Shown here in pieces: positions 27,860-36,386 of a DNA stretch of 57,354 nt. Source of the DNA: Novosphingobium colocasiae (lineage in GTDB: Bacteria; Pseudomonadota; Alphaproteobacteria; Sphingomonadales; Sphingomonadaceae); NCBI RefSeq assembly GCF_014652555.1, contig NZ_BMZA01000016.1, positions 1-57,354 of the forward strand, in the 5' to 3' direction. The number at the start of each line of letters is the position of its first letter. Position 1 is the stretch's first letter. The notes beneath the pieces are model-generated. The model was not told the DNA's origin and searched no databases. It was given only the letters and a program-made list of their open reading frames with translations. A program made the position numbers and the translations under genes.

Positions 27860-28564
27860 CTATCCGGTCAGCTTGGCCGGCAATTCGAACAGCGCCAGAA
27901 ACCGCGCCGCAAGCCGGGGATCGCCTTCGATGGTCAGCCGCGATCCGCATTCCTCCGGTGCCTTCTTGCCATAGAATACCGGCAGGAAATCGCGCGCATC
28001 AGGTGCCGTGAAGCGCAGGTCAGGCGCGGCCAGCCGCTCTCCGCCGGGGTGGACGGACAATTCACCGTGCGCCAGCCGCCCGGCGAAATGCTGCCCGGCG
28101 ATTTCGAACCCGATCCACAGGCCCAGATCGCCCACCCGCTCCGCCGCCAGCATCGTGCGCATCGACAGCAGCAGCGCCACCGGAGTCATCGTCAGTTGCG
28201 GATCGTGAAGCGGCGAGCGGACGGCCCAGCGCCCCAGTTCCTGCATCACCGGCTCCAGCCCCCTGCCCCACTCGGTCAGCGCATAGACTTGCGCGGAAGC
28301 GGGCGGCGGCAAGTGCCGCTTCTCGACGATCCCCAGCGCCTGCAGCGACCCCAGCCGCTCGGTCAACGTTTTGGCTGAAAGGCCGGGCAGCGCGGCGCGC
28401 AGTTCGGTGAAGCGGCGGCCACCCAGCATCATCTCGCGCACGATCAGCAAGGTCCAGCGTTCGCCGATCAGCTCCATCGCAAACGCGGCCCCGCAGCCGT
28501 CGGCATACCAGCGGCCATGGACTTCGCCCCGCTTGCCAGCGGGGGATGTGTCTGCTCGACCCAT
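27860..28564 (-). CDS. HxlR-family transcriptional regulator with C-terminal ligand-type domain
   Basis: A 234-residue protein, twice the usual HxlR length. The N-terminal winged helix (about 20-110) has WTLLIVREMMLGGRRFTELRAALPG and SAKTLTERLGSLQ. The C-terminal half (about 125-230), with GLWIGFEIAGQHFAGRL and LTIEGDP, resembles an SCP2-like lipid-binding fold and could sense a small hydrophobic ligand; this is inference. HxlR regulators often respond to aldehydes or quinones. It is divergent from the GST/VOC operon, its likely target. GGT-N10-ACC (28568-28583) lies just before its ATG. Confidence 0.85.
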   Translation of the reverse strand: MGRADTSPAGKRGEVHGRWYADGCGAAFAMELIGERWTLLIVREMMLGGRRFTELRAALPGLSAKTLTERLGSLQALGIVEKRHLPPPASAQVYALTEWGRGLEPVMQELGRWAVRSPLHDPQLTMTPVALLLSMRTMLAAERVGDLGLWIGFEIAGQHFAGRLAHGELSVHPGGERLAAPDLRFTAPDARDFLPVFYGKKAPEECGSRLTIEGDPRLAARFLALFELPAKLTG

Positions 28565-28708
28565 AACGGTTTCTTTTTGTACCTATGAAGTTGAAATCCG
28601 TAACCACGCTGCCACGCTCCTGCAAGACCGACTCGCTACCATTCCGGAGGCAGTCGCCGGCCGCCTCATCGCCAGCGGGACAGGGTGGGTCCAAGGGAGA
28701 ACGCGAGG

Positions 28709-29386
28709 ATGCCGATCGATCCGCAAGCAAAGCTTGAGATCACTGCTTTCAGTTGGGTCCCGCCCTTCGCGCATGGCCTCGTCCGTGACCTGAGGGTCCG
28801 CTGGGCCTGCGAGGAACTGGGCCTGCCCTATCGCGAGCGGCTGGTCAGCGCGATGGACCGGCCCGAGTGGTACTACGCCGAACAGCCGTGGGGCCAGGTC
28901 CCCTACCTGCGCGATGGGGAGGTGACGCTGTTCGAAAGCGGGGCCATCCTGCTGCACATCGCCGAAAGCACCGGCCGGCTGCTCGCCCCGTCTGGCCAGG
29001 AACGCGCCTGCGCGCTGAGCTGGCTGTTCGCCGCCTTCAACTCGGTCGAGCCGGGACTGTTCGAGCTGTCGAACATCAATACCTTCTCGAAGAACGAGGA
29101 ATGGGCGAAGCTGCGCAAGCCCTCGCTGCTCGCGGCGGTCGGGCAGCGGCTCGATCGGATGCAGGCGCAGCTTGGCGATTTCGAATGGCTTGCCGGTGCC
29201 TTCTCGATCGCGGACATTGCGATGGTCACGGTGCTGCGCAACCTCGCGCTGGCCGACATGCTGGTCGATCGCCCGGCGCTGGCTGCTTATGTCGAGCGCG
29301 GCACTGCTCGCCCCGCGTTCCAGACCGCGCTGGCCGATCAGCTCGCCGCTTTCGCGCGCAATGCCCCCGAACCCGCGCGCACCTGA
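28709..29386 (+). CDS. Glutathione S-transferase (operon gene 1)
   Basis: A 225-residue GST. The N-terminal thioredoxin fold has GQVPYLRDGEVTLFESGAILLHIAE, the cis-proline and ESGAI glutathione-binding motif; the C-terminal helical domain has FSIADIAMVTVLRN. It conjugates glutathione to electrophiles or catalyses related thiol chemistry; the substrate is unknown. The start at 28709 has GGGAGA upstream. It is the first gene of a seven-gene co-directional cluster divergent from the HxlR regulator. Confidence 0.9.
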   Translation: MPIDPQAKLEITAFSWVPPFAHGLVRDLRVRWACEELGLPYRERLVSAMDRPEWYYAEQPWGQVPYLRDGEVTLFESGAILLHIAESTGRLLAPSGQERACALSWLFAAFNSVEPGLFELSNINTFSKNEEWAKLRKPSLLAAVGQRLDRMQAQLGDFEWLAGAFSIADIAMVTVLRNLALADMLVDRPALAAYVERGTARPAFQTALADQLAAFARNAPEPART

Positions 29387-29409
29387 CCGATAACACCGGG
29401 AGAATGCCG

Positions 29410-29781
29410 ATGACTTATGTGGATGGCTTCGTGATCCCCGTTCCGCACGCGGACAAGGAACGCTTCATCGCCCATGCCCGCGAAATCGATCCGGTCTTCC
29501 TCGAACACGGCGCGCTGCGCGTGGTCGAGTGCTGGAGCGATGACGTTCCGCCCGGCAAGCAGACCGATTTCTACCGCGCCGTGGCGGCCAAGGAGGAAGA
29601 GGCGGTGTGCTTCAGTTGGATCGAATGGCCGGACAAGGCCACACGCGATGCCGGAATGGGACGAGTCATGGAACGGATGCGCGATGATCCCCGTTGTGAC
29701 CCTGAAAAGAACCCGGTGCCGTTCGATGGCGCGCGCATGATCTTCGGCGGTTTCGAAGCCGTCGTCGAATTGGGAGAGTGA
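29410..29781 (+). CDS. DUF1428 family protein (operon gene 2)
   Basis: A 123-residue dimeric alpha/beta-barrel-like protein of the DUF1428 family. It begins MTYVDGFVIPVPHADKERF and has CFSWIEWPDKATRDAGMGRVM and a C-terminal GARMIFGGFE. The family's function is unknown. GGGAG lies seven bases before the ATG at 29410, favouring it over the ATG at 29404. It is 23 bases after GST 1 and two bases before the VOC gene. Confidence 0.88.
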   Translation: MTYVDGFVIPVPHADKERFIAHAREIDPVFLEHGALRVVECWSDDVPPGKQTDFYRAVAAKEEEAVCFSWIEWPDKATRDAGMGRVMERMRDDPRCDPEKNPVPFDGARMIFGGFEAVVELGE

Positions 29782-29783
29782 TC

Positions 29784-30578
29784 GTGACCGCAGGCAGCTT
29801 CATCTGGTACGAGCTGATGACCAGCGACATCGACGCCGCCACCGCTTTCTACGGCGCGGTCGTCGGCTGGAAGATCACCCCGGGCATGGTGACCGATGCC
29901 GGGGTCGATTATCGCATGATCGGGCGTGACGATGGCGGCCACGCCGGCGGCGCGCTCGCGCTCAGCGCCGAAATGATCGCGAACGGCGCACGCCCCGGCT
30001 GGCTCGGCTATATCTGCGTGCCCGATGTCGATGAGAAGGTGGACCAGATCGTGGCCGAAGGCGGCGTGGTCCACATGCCCGCCATCACCATGGACGGCGT
30101 CGGCCGCATGGCGATGGTCGCCGATCCGCAAGGGGTGCCGTTCTATGTGATGACCCCGCAGCCCCCCGCCGATGCGCCCGATGCGGTGAGCGACGTGTTC
30201 ACTGTCGATCGCCCGCAGACCGTGCGCTGGAATGAACTGGTCGCGACCGATGATCTGGCTGCGGTCGATTTCTACACCCGCCATTTCGGCTGGACCCAGG
30301 ACGCCGCGATGCCGATGGGCGAACTGGGCGATTATCGCTTCATCCAGTGCGACGGCGTGGCGATCGGCGCGATCATGAAGAAGGCCGATTTCATGCCCAG
30401 GGCCGGATGGACCTTCTATATCGGCGTGCCCGACATTGACGCGGCGGTGGCGGCGGTCAACTCTGGCGGCGGGCAACTGCTGGGCGAGCCGATGGAAATC
30501 CCCGGCGGCGAATTCAGCGCCCATGCCATAGACCCGCAAGGCGCGTTCTTCGGCCTCGTCGGCCCGCGCCACGCCTGA
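29784..30578 (+). CDS. Tandem VOC (glyoxalase-fold) protein (operon gene 3)
   Basis: A 264-residue protein with two vicinal-oxygen-chelate domains: about 6-125 (FIWYELMTSDIDAATAFYGAVVGWK) and about 135-262 (VRWNELVATDDLAAVDFYTRHFGW). Such proteins include glyoxalases, dioxygenases and resistance proteins that act on glutathione adducts or aromatic diols. The start is GTG at 29784 with GGGAG seven bases upstream; an overlapping GTG at 29778 is less well placed. Confidence 0.88.
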   Translation: MTAGSFIWYELMTSDIDAATAFYGAVVGWKITPGMVTDAGVDYRMIGRDDGGHAGGALALSAEMIANGARPGWLGYICVPDVDEKVDQIVAEGGVVHMPAITMDGVGRMAMVADPQGVPFYVMTPQPPADAPDAVSDVFTVDRPQTVRWNELVATDDLAAVDFYTRHFGWTQDAAMPMGELGDYRFIQCDGVAIGAIMKKADFMPRAGWTFYIGVPDIDAAVAAVNSGGGQLLGEPMEIPGGEFSAHAIDPQGAFFGLVGPRHA

Positions 30579-30607
30579 GCGGACCCGACGCAGCGCAGGA
30601 GCAATGC

Positions 30608-31237
30608 ATGAGCGACTATACCTTCTTCACCAACCCGATGTCGCGCGGCCAGATCGCCCGCTGGGCCCTGCATGAAGCGGGGGCCGACTATCAGCAGGTG
30701 CTGGTGGACTGGGGCAACAAGCCGCAACTGCTGCTCGATGCCAATCCGATGGCCAAGGTACCGACGCTGATCCACCACGCGGCTGACGGGGTGGATCGCA
30801 TCATCACCGAAGGCGCGGCGATCTGCGCCTATCTCGCAGAGATGCACCCCGACGCAGATCTTCAGCCTTACGAGGACGAAATGGCGGATTACTTCCGCTG
30901 GATGTTCTTCGCCGCCGGTCCGATGGAACAGGCGATCACGAACAAGGCCATGGGCTTCTCCGTCCCCACCGAGCGCGAGGCGATGGTGGGGTACGGCAGC
31001 TTCCAGCGCTGTGTCGATGCGCTGGACGGCCACTTTTCCGAAAACACCTGGGTCTGTGGTGAACGCTTCACCATGGCCGACGTCTATGTCGGCAGTCAGG
31101 TGGACTGGGGCCTGACCTTCGGCACCCTGCCCCCGTTACCCTCGTTCGCCGCCTATGCCGAACGGCTCCAGGCGCGCAACGGTTACAAATCGGCCAAGGC
31201 GATAGATGCCCGGCTGATCGCGGAGATGAAGAAATGA
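30608..31237 (+). CDS. Glutathione S-transferase (operon gene 4)
   Basis: A 209-residue GST with N-terminal FFTNPMSRGQIARWALHEAG, the cis-proline region KVPTLIHH, the EGAAICAYLAE glutathione site and the C-terminal FTMADVYVGSQVDWG. The serine in NPMSRGQ is a candidate catalytic residue. AGGAG is six bases before the ATG. It overlaps the next VOC gene by four bases (ATGA). Confidence 0.9.
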   Translation: MSDYTFFTNPMSRGQIARWALHEAGADYQQVLVDWGNKPQLLLDANPMAKVPTLIHHAADGVDRIITEGAAICAYLAEMHPDADLQPYEDEMADYFRWMFFAAGPMEQAITNKAMGFSVPTEREAMVGYGSFQRCVDALDGHFSENTWVCGERFTMADVYVGSQVDWGLTFGTLPPLPSFAAYAERLQARNGYKSAKAIDARLIAEMKK

Positions 31238-31734
31238 CCGGACCTTCGATCGACAAGCTGCGCCTGTGCATCTGGTACAACGGCACCGCGCTGGATGCCG
31301 CGCGGTTCTATGCCGAAACCTTCCCTGACACTTCGGTCGATGCCGTGCACCACGCTCCGACCGACTATCCCGATGGTTCGGCGGGCGATGTGCTGGTGGT
31401 CGAATTCACGGTGATGGGCATCCAGTGCATCGGCCTGAACGGTGGCCCGCAGTTTCCCCAGACCGAAGCGTTTTCGTTCCAGGTGGCGACCGAAACCCAG
31501 GAAGAGACCGATCGCTACTGGAACGCCATCGTCGGCAACGGCGGGGCGGAAAGCATGTGCGGGTGGTGCAAGGACAAGTGGGGGGTCAACTGGCAGATCA
31601 CCCCCCGCGCGCTCACCAATGCCATGGCCAACCCCGATCGCGCCGCCGCCAAGCGGGCGATGGAAGCGATGATGACGATGCGCAACATCGATATCGCCGC
31701 CATCGAGGCCGCGCTGGCAGGAGCGCCGGTGTGA
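31234..31734 (+). CDS. PhnB-like VOC family protein (operon gene 5)
   Basis: A 166-residue protein of the VOC group once called 3-demethylubiquinone-9 3-methyltransferase-like. It has LRLCIWYNGTALDAARFYAETFPDT, IGLNGGPQFPQTEAFSFQV, SMCGWCKDKWGVNWQITP and a C-terminal MMTMRNIDIAAIEAA. The methyltransferase name is historical; no cofactor motif is present. It overlaps both neighbouring GST genes by four bases, so the three are translationally coupled. Confidence 0.88.
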   Translation: MTGPSIDKLRLCIWYNGTALDAARFYAETFPDTSVDAVHHAPTDYPDGSAGDVLVVEFTVMGIQCIGLNGGPQFPQTEAFSFQVATETQEETDRYWNAIVGNGGAESMCGWCKDKWGVNWQITPRALTNAMANPDRAAAKRAMEAMMTMRNIDIAAIEAALAGAPV

Positions 31735-32384
31735 CGCTTGCCCTCTACGGCCACCCCTTCTCGTCCTACACGTGGAAGGCGCTTATCCCGCTCTACGCCA
31801 GCGAAACCCCGTTCGAATTTCGCGCCATCGGCCCGGATCAGCCGGATAACTCGGCATTCGTCGCCGCTTCCGGGCCGGCGGGCAAGTTTCCGGTGCTGCG
31901 CCACGATGACAACACGGTGTTCGAGGCGACCACGATCATCGAATACCTGCATCTCAACGTCGTTCCCGATGCCGGCCTCATCCCCGCCGATCCGCACGCT
32001 GCGCTGATGGCGCGGAAGATGGACCGGGTGTTCGACAACTATGTCATGGGCAACATGCAGGACGTGGTGAACGAACACTTGCGCAATCCCGAGGCGCCCG
32101 ATGCCGACCGCACCGCCGAGGCCCGGGCGCGGCTGACGAAGGCTTACGACTGGCTGGAACACTGGCTGGCCGATCATCCCCCCGCGTCCGGCGTGACGCT
32201 GGTGGAATGCGCCGCCGCCCCGGCGCTGTTCTATGCCGACTGGGTGTTGCCGATCGGCGATGGTCGCCCGCGCCTTGCGGACTGGCGCGCCCGGCTGCTG
32301 GCCCTGCCCGCCGTCTCGCGCTGCGTCGAGGATGCCCGCCCGTTTCGCGCCTACTTCCCGCTGGGTGCCCCCGACCGCGATTGA
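31731..32384 (+). CDS. Glutathione S-transferase (operon gene 6)
   Basis: A 217-residue GST starting at GTG (31731), which overlaps the previous stop and has AGGAG seven bases upstream. Motifs are LYGHPFSSYTWKALIPLYA, GKFPVLRHDDNTVFEATTIIEYL and a C-terminal domain with LVECAAAPALFYADWVLP. It is the third GST of the operon and is not closely similar to the other two by eye, so the set is not a recent tandem duplication. Confidence 0.9.
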   Translation: MTLALYGHPFSSYTWKALIPLYASETPFEFRAIGPDQPDNSAFVAASGPAGKFPVLRHDDNTVFEATTIIEYLHLNVVPDAGLIPADPHAALMARKMDRVFDNYVMGNMQDVVNEHLRNPEAPDADRTAEARARLTKAYDWLEHWLADHPPASGVTLVECAAAPALFYADWVLPIGDGRPRLADWRARLLALPAVSRCVEDARPFRAYFPLGAPDRD

Positions 32385-32399
32385 GAAGGATAATCAGCC

Positions 32400-32840
32400 A
32401 TGGCCCACGAACTGTCGATCACCCGCTACATCGCCGCGCCGCCCGCAGAAGTGTGGGATGTCCTCGCCAACCGGCAGGAAGAATGGTGGTGTCCGGCCCC
32501 GTGGAAAGTGCGCCTCGACGAGCAGGACCGCCGCCCCGGCGGGGTCGCCCGATCGACGATCCTGGGCCCTGACGGCGAAGAAATGCCGCAGGACGGCATC
32601 TACCTCGCCTGGGACGAAGGCCGCCGCATTGTCGCGACCGATGCCGTCACCGCCGATTTCCAGCCTTCCGGCCCGTTCATGATCGGCTTCTGGGAAATCG
32701 CCCCCGAAGGCGAAGGCACCCGCTATACCGCCGGTGCCCGCCACTGGACCGCCGAAGCGATGGAGCAACATCAGGCCATGGGCTTCGAACAGGGGTGGAG
32801 CACTGTGGCCGACCAACTCGCCGCGCTGTGCGAAGGGTGA
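32400..32840 (+). CDS. SRPBCC (START-like/AHSA1) protein (operon gene 7)
   Basis: A 146-residue helix-grip protein with ITRYIAAPPAEVWDVLANRQEEWWCPAPWKVRL at the start, GFWEIAPEGEGTRYTAGARHW in the strands and a long C-terminal helix AMEQHQAMGFEQGWSTVADQLAAL. The cavity of such proteins binds hydrophobic ligands. AAGGA lies nine bases before the ATG. It closes the GST/VOC operon. Confidence 0.88.
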   Translation: MAHELSITRYIAAPPAEVWDVLANRQEEWWCPAPWKVRLDEQDRRPGGVARSTILGPDGEEMPQDGIYLAWDEGRRIVATDAVTADFQPSGPFMIGFWEIAPEGEGTRYTAGARHWTAEAMEQHQAMGFEQGWSTVADQLAALCEG

Positions 32841-32988
32841 TAGGCGGCGGCAGGACCCAGCACGGCTGAAGTTGCGTTGGTGTCGAGCGTAGTTGATACA
32901 AGGGGTGTTCGCGAGCCTTGAGTAGACCGTAAATTCATAAATCCTAAATGATAGTGGATGAAGGCTGCCTGCATGCTATGCATTGACA

Positions 32989-33366
32989 ATGCGCTTGAAG
33001 GCATCACTTCTTTTGCTCTGCTGCCTGACTGGATGTGTGACGGCGGAGCCTCCTCATAATTTCGAATTTGGATGCAATGATGTGGCCGTGGTTGGACGCA
33101 TCAAAACACTCGGTCAGACGGCCCTCCAAGGCTACGATCCGCTACCCGGCTGGCAAAGTGCATATCGGCTGCAGGTCCAAATCAAACGAGTGCTTCGCGG
33201 TACCGAACGCAGGAGAGTGGTTCCGGCCACAGCCGTAGCGCATGCTCAAATCCGCGATGATCGTGATTTCCTGATCGTTCTTACGCCAGATGGTAAAGGC
33301 GGCTACTCCTTGGCGACGGCCTCTCTTTGGCAATACCGGCCCAAGCTCAGCGCATCATGCTCGTAG
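32989..33366 (+). CDS. Small lipoprotein of unknown function
   Basis: A 125-residue protein with a lipoprotein signal: basic MRLKA, hydrophobic SLLLLCC, and the lipobox LTGC. The mature part has a few conserved-looking elements (VKRVLRGTERRRVV, FLIVLTPDGKGGYSLA). Composition is more AT-rich than the operon before it. No Shine-Dalgarno is visible. TGCAT-GCT-ATGCA (32970-32982) ends six bases before the ATG, and its TATGCA could serve as a -10 for a leaderless mRNA, but no good -35 is seen. Confidence 0.65.
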   Translation: MRLKASLLLLCCLTGCVTAEPPHNFEFGCNDVAVVGRIKTLGQTALQGYDPLPGWQSAYRLQVQIKRVLRGTERRRVVPATAVAHAQIRDDRDFLIVLTPDGKGGYSLATASLWQYRPKLSASCS

Positions 33367-33431
33367 AGCTTTTAGTTCACTGACGGCTTTTCGAAGGCGT
33401 CGTGTTCTGATTCAGGGTCCGGATGAGATGA

Positions 33432-33572
33432 GATGATCTTACCGACTTCGAGTGGGCGCGTGATCGAATCGCTGCTGCCCGACAAACCCAGGGTGTGCCA
33501 CGCGTTGTTCATCGCAGCCTGCTGAACGGCATTTTCTGGCTACTTCGACACCAGCGCACTATCAGTGACCCG
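33432..33572 (+). pseudogene. IS5-family transposase relic (N-terminal fragment)
   Basis: Not an open frame. Read in segments it gives DLTDFEWA (from 33438), then RVIESLLPDKPR in the next frame (33457-33492), then GVPRVVHRSLLNGIFWLLRHQ back in the first frame (33492-33554). Together these match the start of IS5-type transposases (DLTDxEW...I..LLP.KPRGVPRV..R..LNGIFW.LR). Two compensating frameshifts and loss of everything downstream show an old relic. A family A palindromic repeat begins immediately after it. Confidence 0.7.
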
Positions 33573-33580
33573 CCTCCGCT

Positions 33581-33674
33581 TCGTCTTTGCGAGCGACCGC
33601 AGGTCGCGCGGCAATCCAGGGCGGTTTACGCCGCCCTGGATTGCTTCACCCGCTGCGCGGGTTCGCAATGACGA
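33581..33674. repeat. Palindromic intergenic repeat (family A), copy 2
   Basis: A 94-base element starting TCGTCTTTGCGAGCGACC and ending GGTTCGCAATGACGA. Internal complementary arms are CCAGGGCGG and CCGCCCTGG, and ACCGCAGGTCGCG and CCCGCTGCGCGGG form smaller hairpins. It is nearly identical to the copy at 39472-39566, including the flanking CCTCCGC. The ends are inverted repeats, consistent with a MITE/REP-like mobile unit. Confidence 0.85.
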
Positions 33675-33689
33675 TCGAAGCCTTTGACG

Positions 33690-35546
33690 TCACCAACCCG
33701 CCGTCTGGCCCTTGTTCTGCGCGTCCAGCCACTTCTGCAGCGGGGCGAAATAGTCCAGCATCGGCTTGGCGCTGATCTTCGGGCTGCCGGTGAACACTTT
33801 CAGCGCATCGGGCCAAGGCTTGGACTGGCCCATCTCGAGCATCTTGTTGAGGTTTTCGCCCACCTTCTTGTCGCCGTAGAAGCTGCACCGATGCAGCGGC
33901 CCCTTCCACCCGGCCTGCTTGCACGCCGCCTGATAGAACTGGAACTGCAGGATGCGCGCCAGGAAGTAGCGGGTATAGGGCGTGTTGCCGGGGATATGGT
34001 ACTTGGCGCCGGCATCGAAGGCATCGTCCGGGCGGGCCGATGGCGGCACGATGCCCTGATAGTCCATCCGCATCTTGGTCCAGGCCTTGTTATAATCGGC
34101 GGGCTGGATCGAGCCGTCGAAGATGCCCCAGCGATAGCGGTCGATCAGCAGGCCGAACGGCAGGAACGCCACCTTGTCCATCGCCTGGCGCAGCAGCAGG
34201 CCGATGTCCTTGTCGGCGCTGGGGACCTTGGCCTTGTCGAGCAGGCCGATCTGGACGAGGTACTGCGGCGTGATCGACAGCGCGATGAAATCACCGATCG
34301 CCTCGTGGAAACCGTCGTTGGCCCCGTTCTGGTACAGGTACGACTGGTTCTTGTAGGCGCGCTGGTAATAGTTATGGCCCAGTTCGTGGTGGATGGTGAC
34401 GAAATCGTCCGCATTTACCTTGGTGCACATCTTGATGCGGATATCGTCCATGTTGTCGATATCCCATGCCGATGCGTGGCAGATCACCTCGCGGTCGGCC
34501 GGCTTGGTGATCATCGAACGGGTCCAGAACGTATCGGGCAGCGGCTGGAAGCCGAGCGAGGAATAGAACCCTTCGCCTGCCTTCACCATGTCGATCGGCG
34601 TCTTGTTCTGCGCGGTCAGCAGATCGCCGATGTCATAGCCCACATCGCCCGCCCCCGCCGGCGCGACGAGCGGGTAGATGTTGCCCCATTCCTGCGCCCA
34701 CATGTTGCCGAGCAGATCGGCGCGGATCGGGCCGGTCTTGGCCTGCACCGCATCGCCATACTTCTCGTTCAGCTTGCGCCGGACATAGGTGTGCAGCGCC
34801 AGATAGAGCGGCTTCACTTCCTGCCACAGCCGTTCGGTCTCGGCGGCGAACTGCTCGGGCGTCATGTCGTAGCCGGAACGCCACATCGCGCCGACATCGG
34901 CATAGCCCAGCTCCTTCGCGCCCTTGTTGGCGATCTCCACCTGCTTGACGTAATCGGCCTTCAGCGGCTTGCCGACATTGTCGTGCCAGCTCGTCCACAT
35001 CTCGGCATATTCGCCCGGGGTGTGGTTGACGTTGCCCATCTCTGCCTCGATGTCGGACCCGTTGATCGGCTTGCCGTCCAGCGTGCCCTTGCCCTTGCCA
35101 TAGGCAGAGGACATGCGCGTGCCGATATCACTCAGTTCTGCGGCTGCGCCGGGTGTGCTGGGGGCCGGCATGACGATGTTCTGGCGCAGGATGCCGAGCT
35201 TGCGGGCCACGTCGGGATCGAGCCCGGCCACCCCGGCATAGCGCGCCGCCTGGGTGGCATAGCTCACCTGCTTTTCAGTGAAATCACCGTTCGCCTTGGC
35301 GGACAGCGCGTCGGTATCCTCGTTGATGTAGGTGTAGTTGATCCAGTTGGCCCGGTTCACCTCGATCGACGATTTGGCGAAATCCGCCTCTACCGCCGCA
35401 ACATATTGCGCGGCCCCGGCGGGGGTGGCGGGATAGGTTGTGGCGGCGGGCGCGGCGGGAGCCGCAGCGGCGGTGTCCTGCGCCAAGGCGGGCGCGGTGG
35501 ATGCGGCCGCCAGTCCGGCGGCCAGCGCGATCAGCGAATATCTCAT
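33690..35546 (-). CDS. Peptidase M2 family, bacterial ACE-like dipeptidyl carboxypeptidase
   Basis: A 618-residue exported zinc peptidase related to angiotensin-converting enzyme. The signal peptide ends near ALAQ. The zinc site is H387-E-L-G-H391 with the third ligand E415 in HEAIGDF, exactly the 28-residue spacing seen in ACE. Bacterial M2 enzymes release C-terminal dipeptides, probably in the periplasm for peptide nutrition. A long frame on the opposite strand is only a shadow. It appears monocistronic and is followed by a family A repeat. Confidence 0.92.
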   Translation of the reverse strand: MRYSLIALAAGLAAASTAPALAQDTAAAAPAAPAATTYPATPAGAAQYVAAVEADFAKSSIEVNRANWINYTYINEDTDALSAKANGDFTEKQVSYATQAARYAGVAGLDPDVARKLGILRQNIVMPAPSTPGAAAELSDIGTRMSSAYGKGKGTLDGKPINGSDIEAEMGNVNHTPGEYAEMWTSWHDNVGKPLKADYVKQVEIANKGAKELGYADVGAMWRSGYDMTPEQFAAETERLWQEVKPLYLALHTYVRRKLNEKYGDAVQAKTGPIRADLLGNMWAQEWGNIYPLVAPAGAGDVGYDIGDLLTAQNKTPIDMVKAGEGFYSSLGFQPLPDTFWTRSMITKPADREVICHASAWDIDNMDDIRIKMCTKVNADDFVTIHHELGHNYYQRAYKNQSYLYQNGANDGFHEAIGDFIALSITPQYLVQIGLLDKAKVPSADKDIGLLLRQAMDKVAFLPFGLLIDRYRWGIFDGSIQPADYNKAWTKMRMDYQGIVPPSARPDDAFDAGAKYHIPGNTPYTRYFLARILQFQFYQAACKQAGWKGPLHRCSFYGDKKVGENLNKMLEMGQSKPWPDALKVFTGSPKISAKPMLDYFAPLQKWLDAQNKGQTAGW

Positions 35547-35624
35547 GAAACGAAATCCTCGTGCGAACCTTGTTATGGCCGCAACCCTAGTCGCTCGCTT
35601 CCGCAGATCAACCCGTAAGGTGAA

Positions 35625-36386
35625 TCAGCTTTCAAGAAAGTCGGCGATCGCCCGGCCCATCTCCTTGAACGTGACGGAGGACATGTGGTTGCCCGGCGTT
35701 TCCGCATAAGTCCCGTCCGGCAGGGCAGCCGCCAGTTCGGGAGCCGAGCCGTTGTCATGGTCCTGCGCCCCGCATACGCACAGCGTGGGCATCGTGATGC
35801 CCGCCAGCGCCTCGGGCGGGGTATCGTCTACCGAGCCGAGCAGCAGCCGGGCGGCAACCCGATCCACCTTCATCGTCTTCATGAACGCCTGCGCCACGAA
35901 CGCCGGATCGCCGCGCTCTATCGTCCCGAAGCGATCGATCGCCCCGACAAAATGCGCGCTGCGCCGTTCCCATCCGGCCAGCCCGGAAAGCCCCATCCCG
36001 CCCAGCACCAGCCGGCGCGGCCGCAAGCCCGCCAGCACCCCCCGCACGGAGGTGCGCGAACCGAGCGAGAAGCCGCCCAGATCATAGTCGGCAAGCCCCA
36101 GTGCTGCGATCGTGAGCCGCAGATCCTCGACCAGCACGTCGGCGGGATAGGCCGCGGGATCGTGCGGTGCATCGCTCGCCCCATGGGCGCGCAGATCGGG
36201 CATGAACAATTGAAAGCCCCGCTCGGCCAGGACCGTCGCGTTGCCGTACTTGATCCAGTTGACCTCCGCGCTGGAGAACAGCCCGTGCAGCAGGACCAGC
36301 GGCCGGCCCGAGGACGGGCCCGTCCGATGGACCGCCAGCTTTGCACCGCCAAACCCGTCAACGAATTGCAAATCGACCCCGGTCAT
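35625..36386 (-). CDS. Alpha/beta hydrolase
   Basis: A 253-residue alpha/beta hydrolase with the oxyanion region LLHGLFSSAEVNW, DLRAHGASDAP, the nucleophile in GGFSLGSRT, the acid in CGAQDHDNG and the final histidine in TPGNHMSS. The start at 36386 has GGAGG seven bases upstream and overlaps the stop of the GFA gene (ATGA). The pairing with a glutathione-type GFA protein might hint at thioester hydrolysis, but no direct evidence supports that. Confidence 0.85.
   Translation of the reverse strand: MTGVDLQFVDGFGGAKLAVHRTGPSSGRPLVLLHGLFSSAEVNWIKYGNATVLAERGFQLFMPDLRAHGASDAPHDPAAYPADVLVEDLRLTIAALGLADYDLGGFSLGSRTSVRGVLAGLRPRRLVLGGMGLSGLAGWERRSAHFVGAIDRFGTIERGDPAFVAQAFMKTMKVDRVAARLLLGSVDDTPPEALAGITMPTLCVCGAQDHDNGSAPELAAALPDGTYAETPGNHMSSVTFKEMGRAIADFLES

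Noticed and set aside
33684..35618. A 644-residue open frame antisense to the M2 peptidase
   Set aside because: High-GC shadow frame; it has no family motifs while the opposite strand has a complete ACE-type active site and signal peptide.
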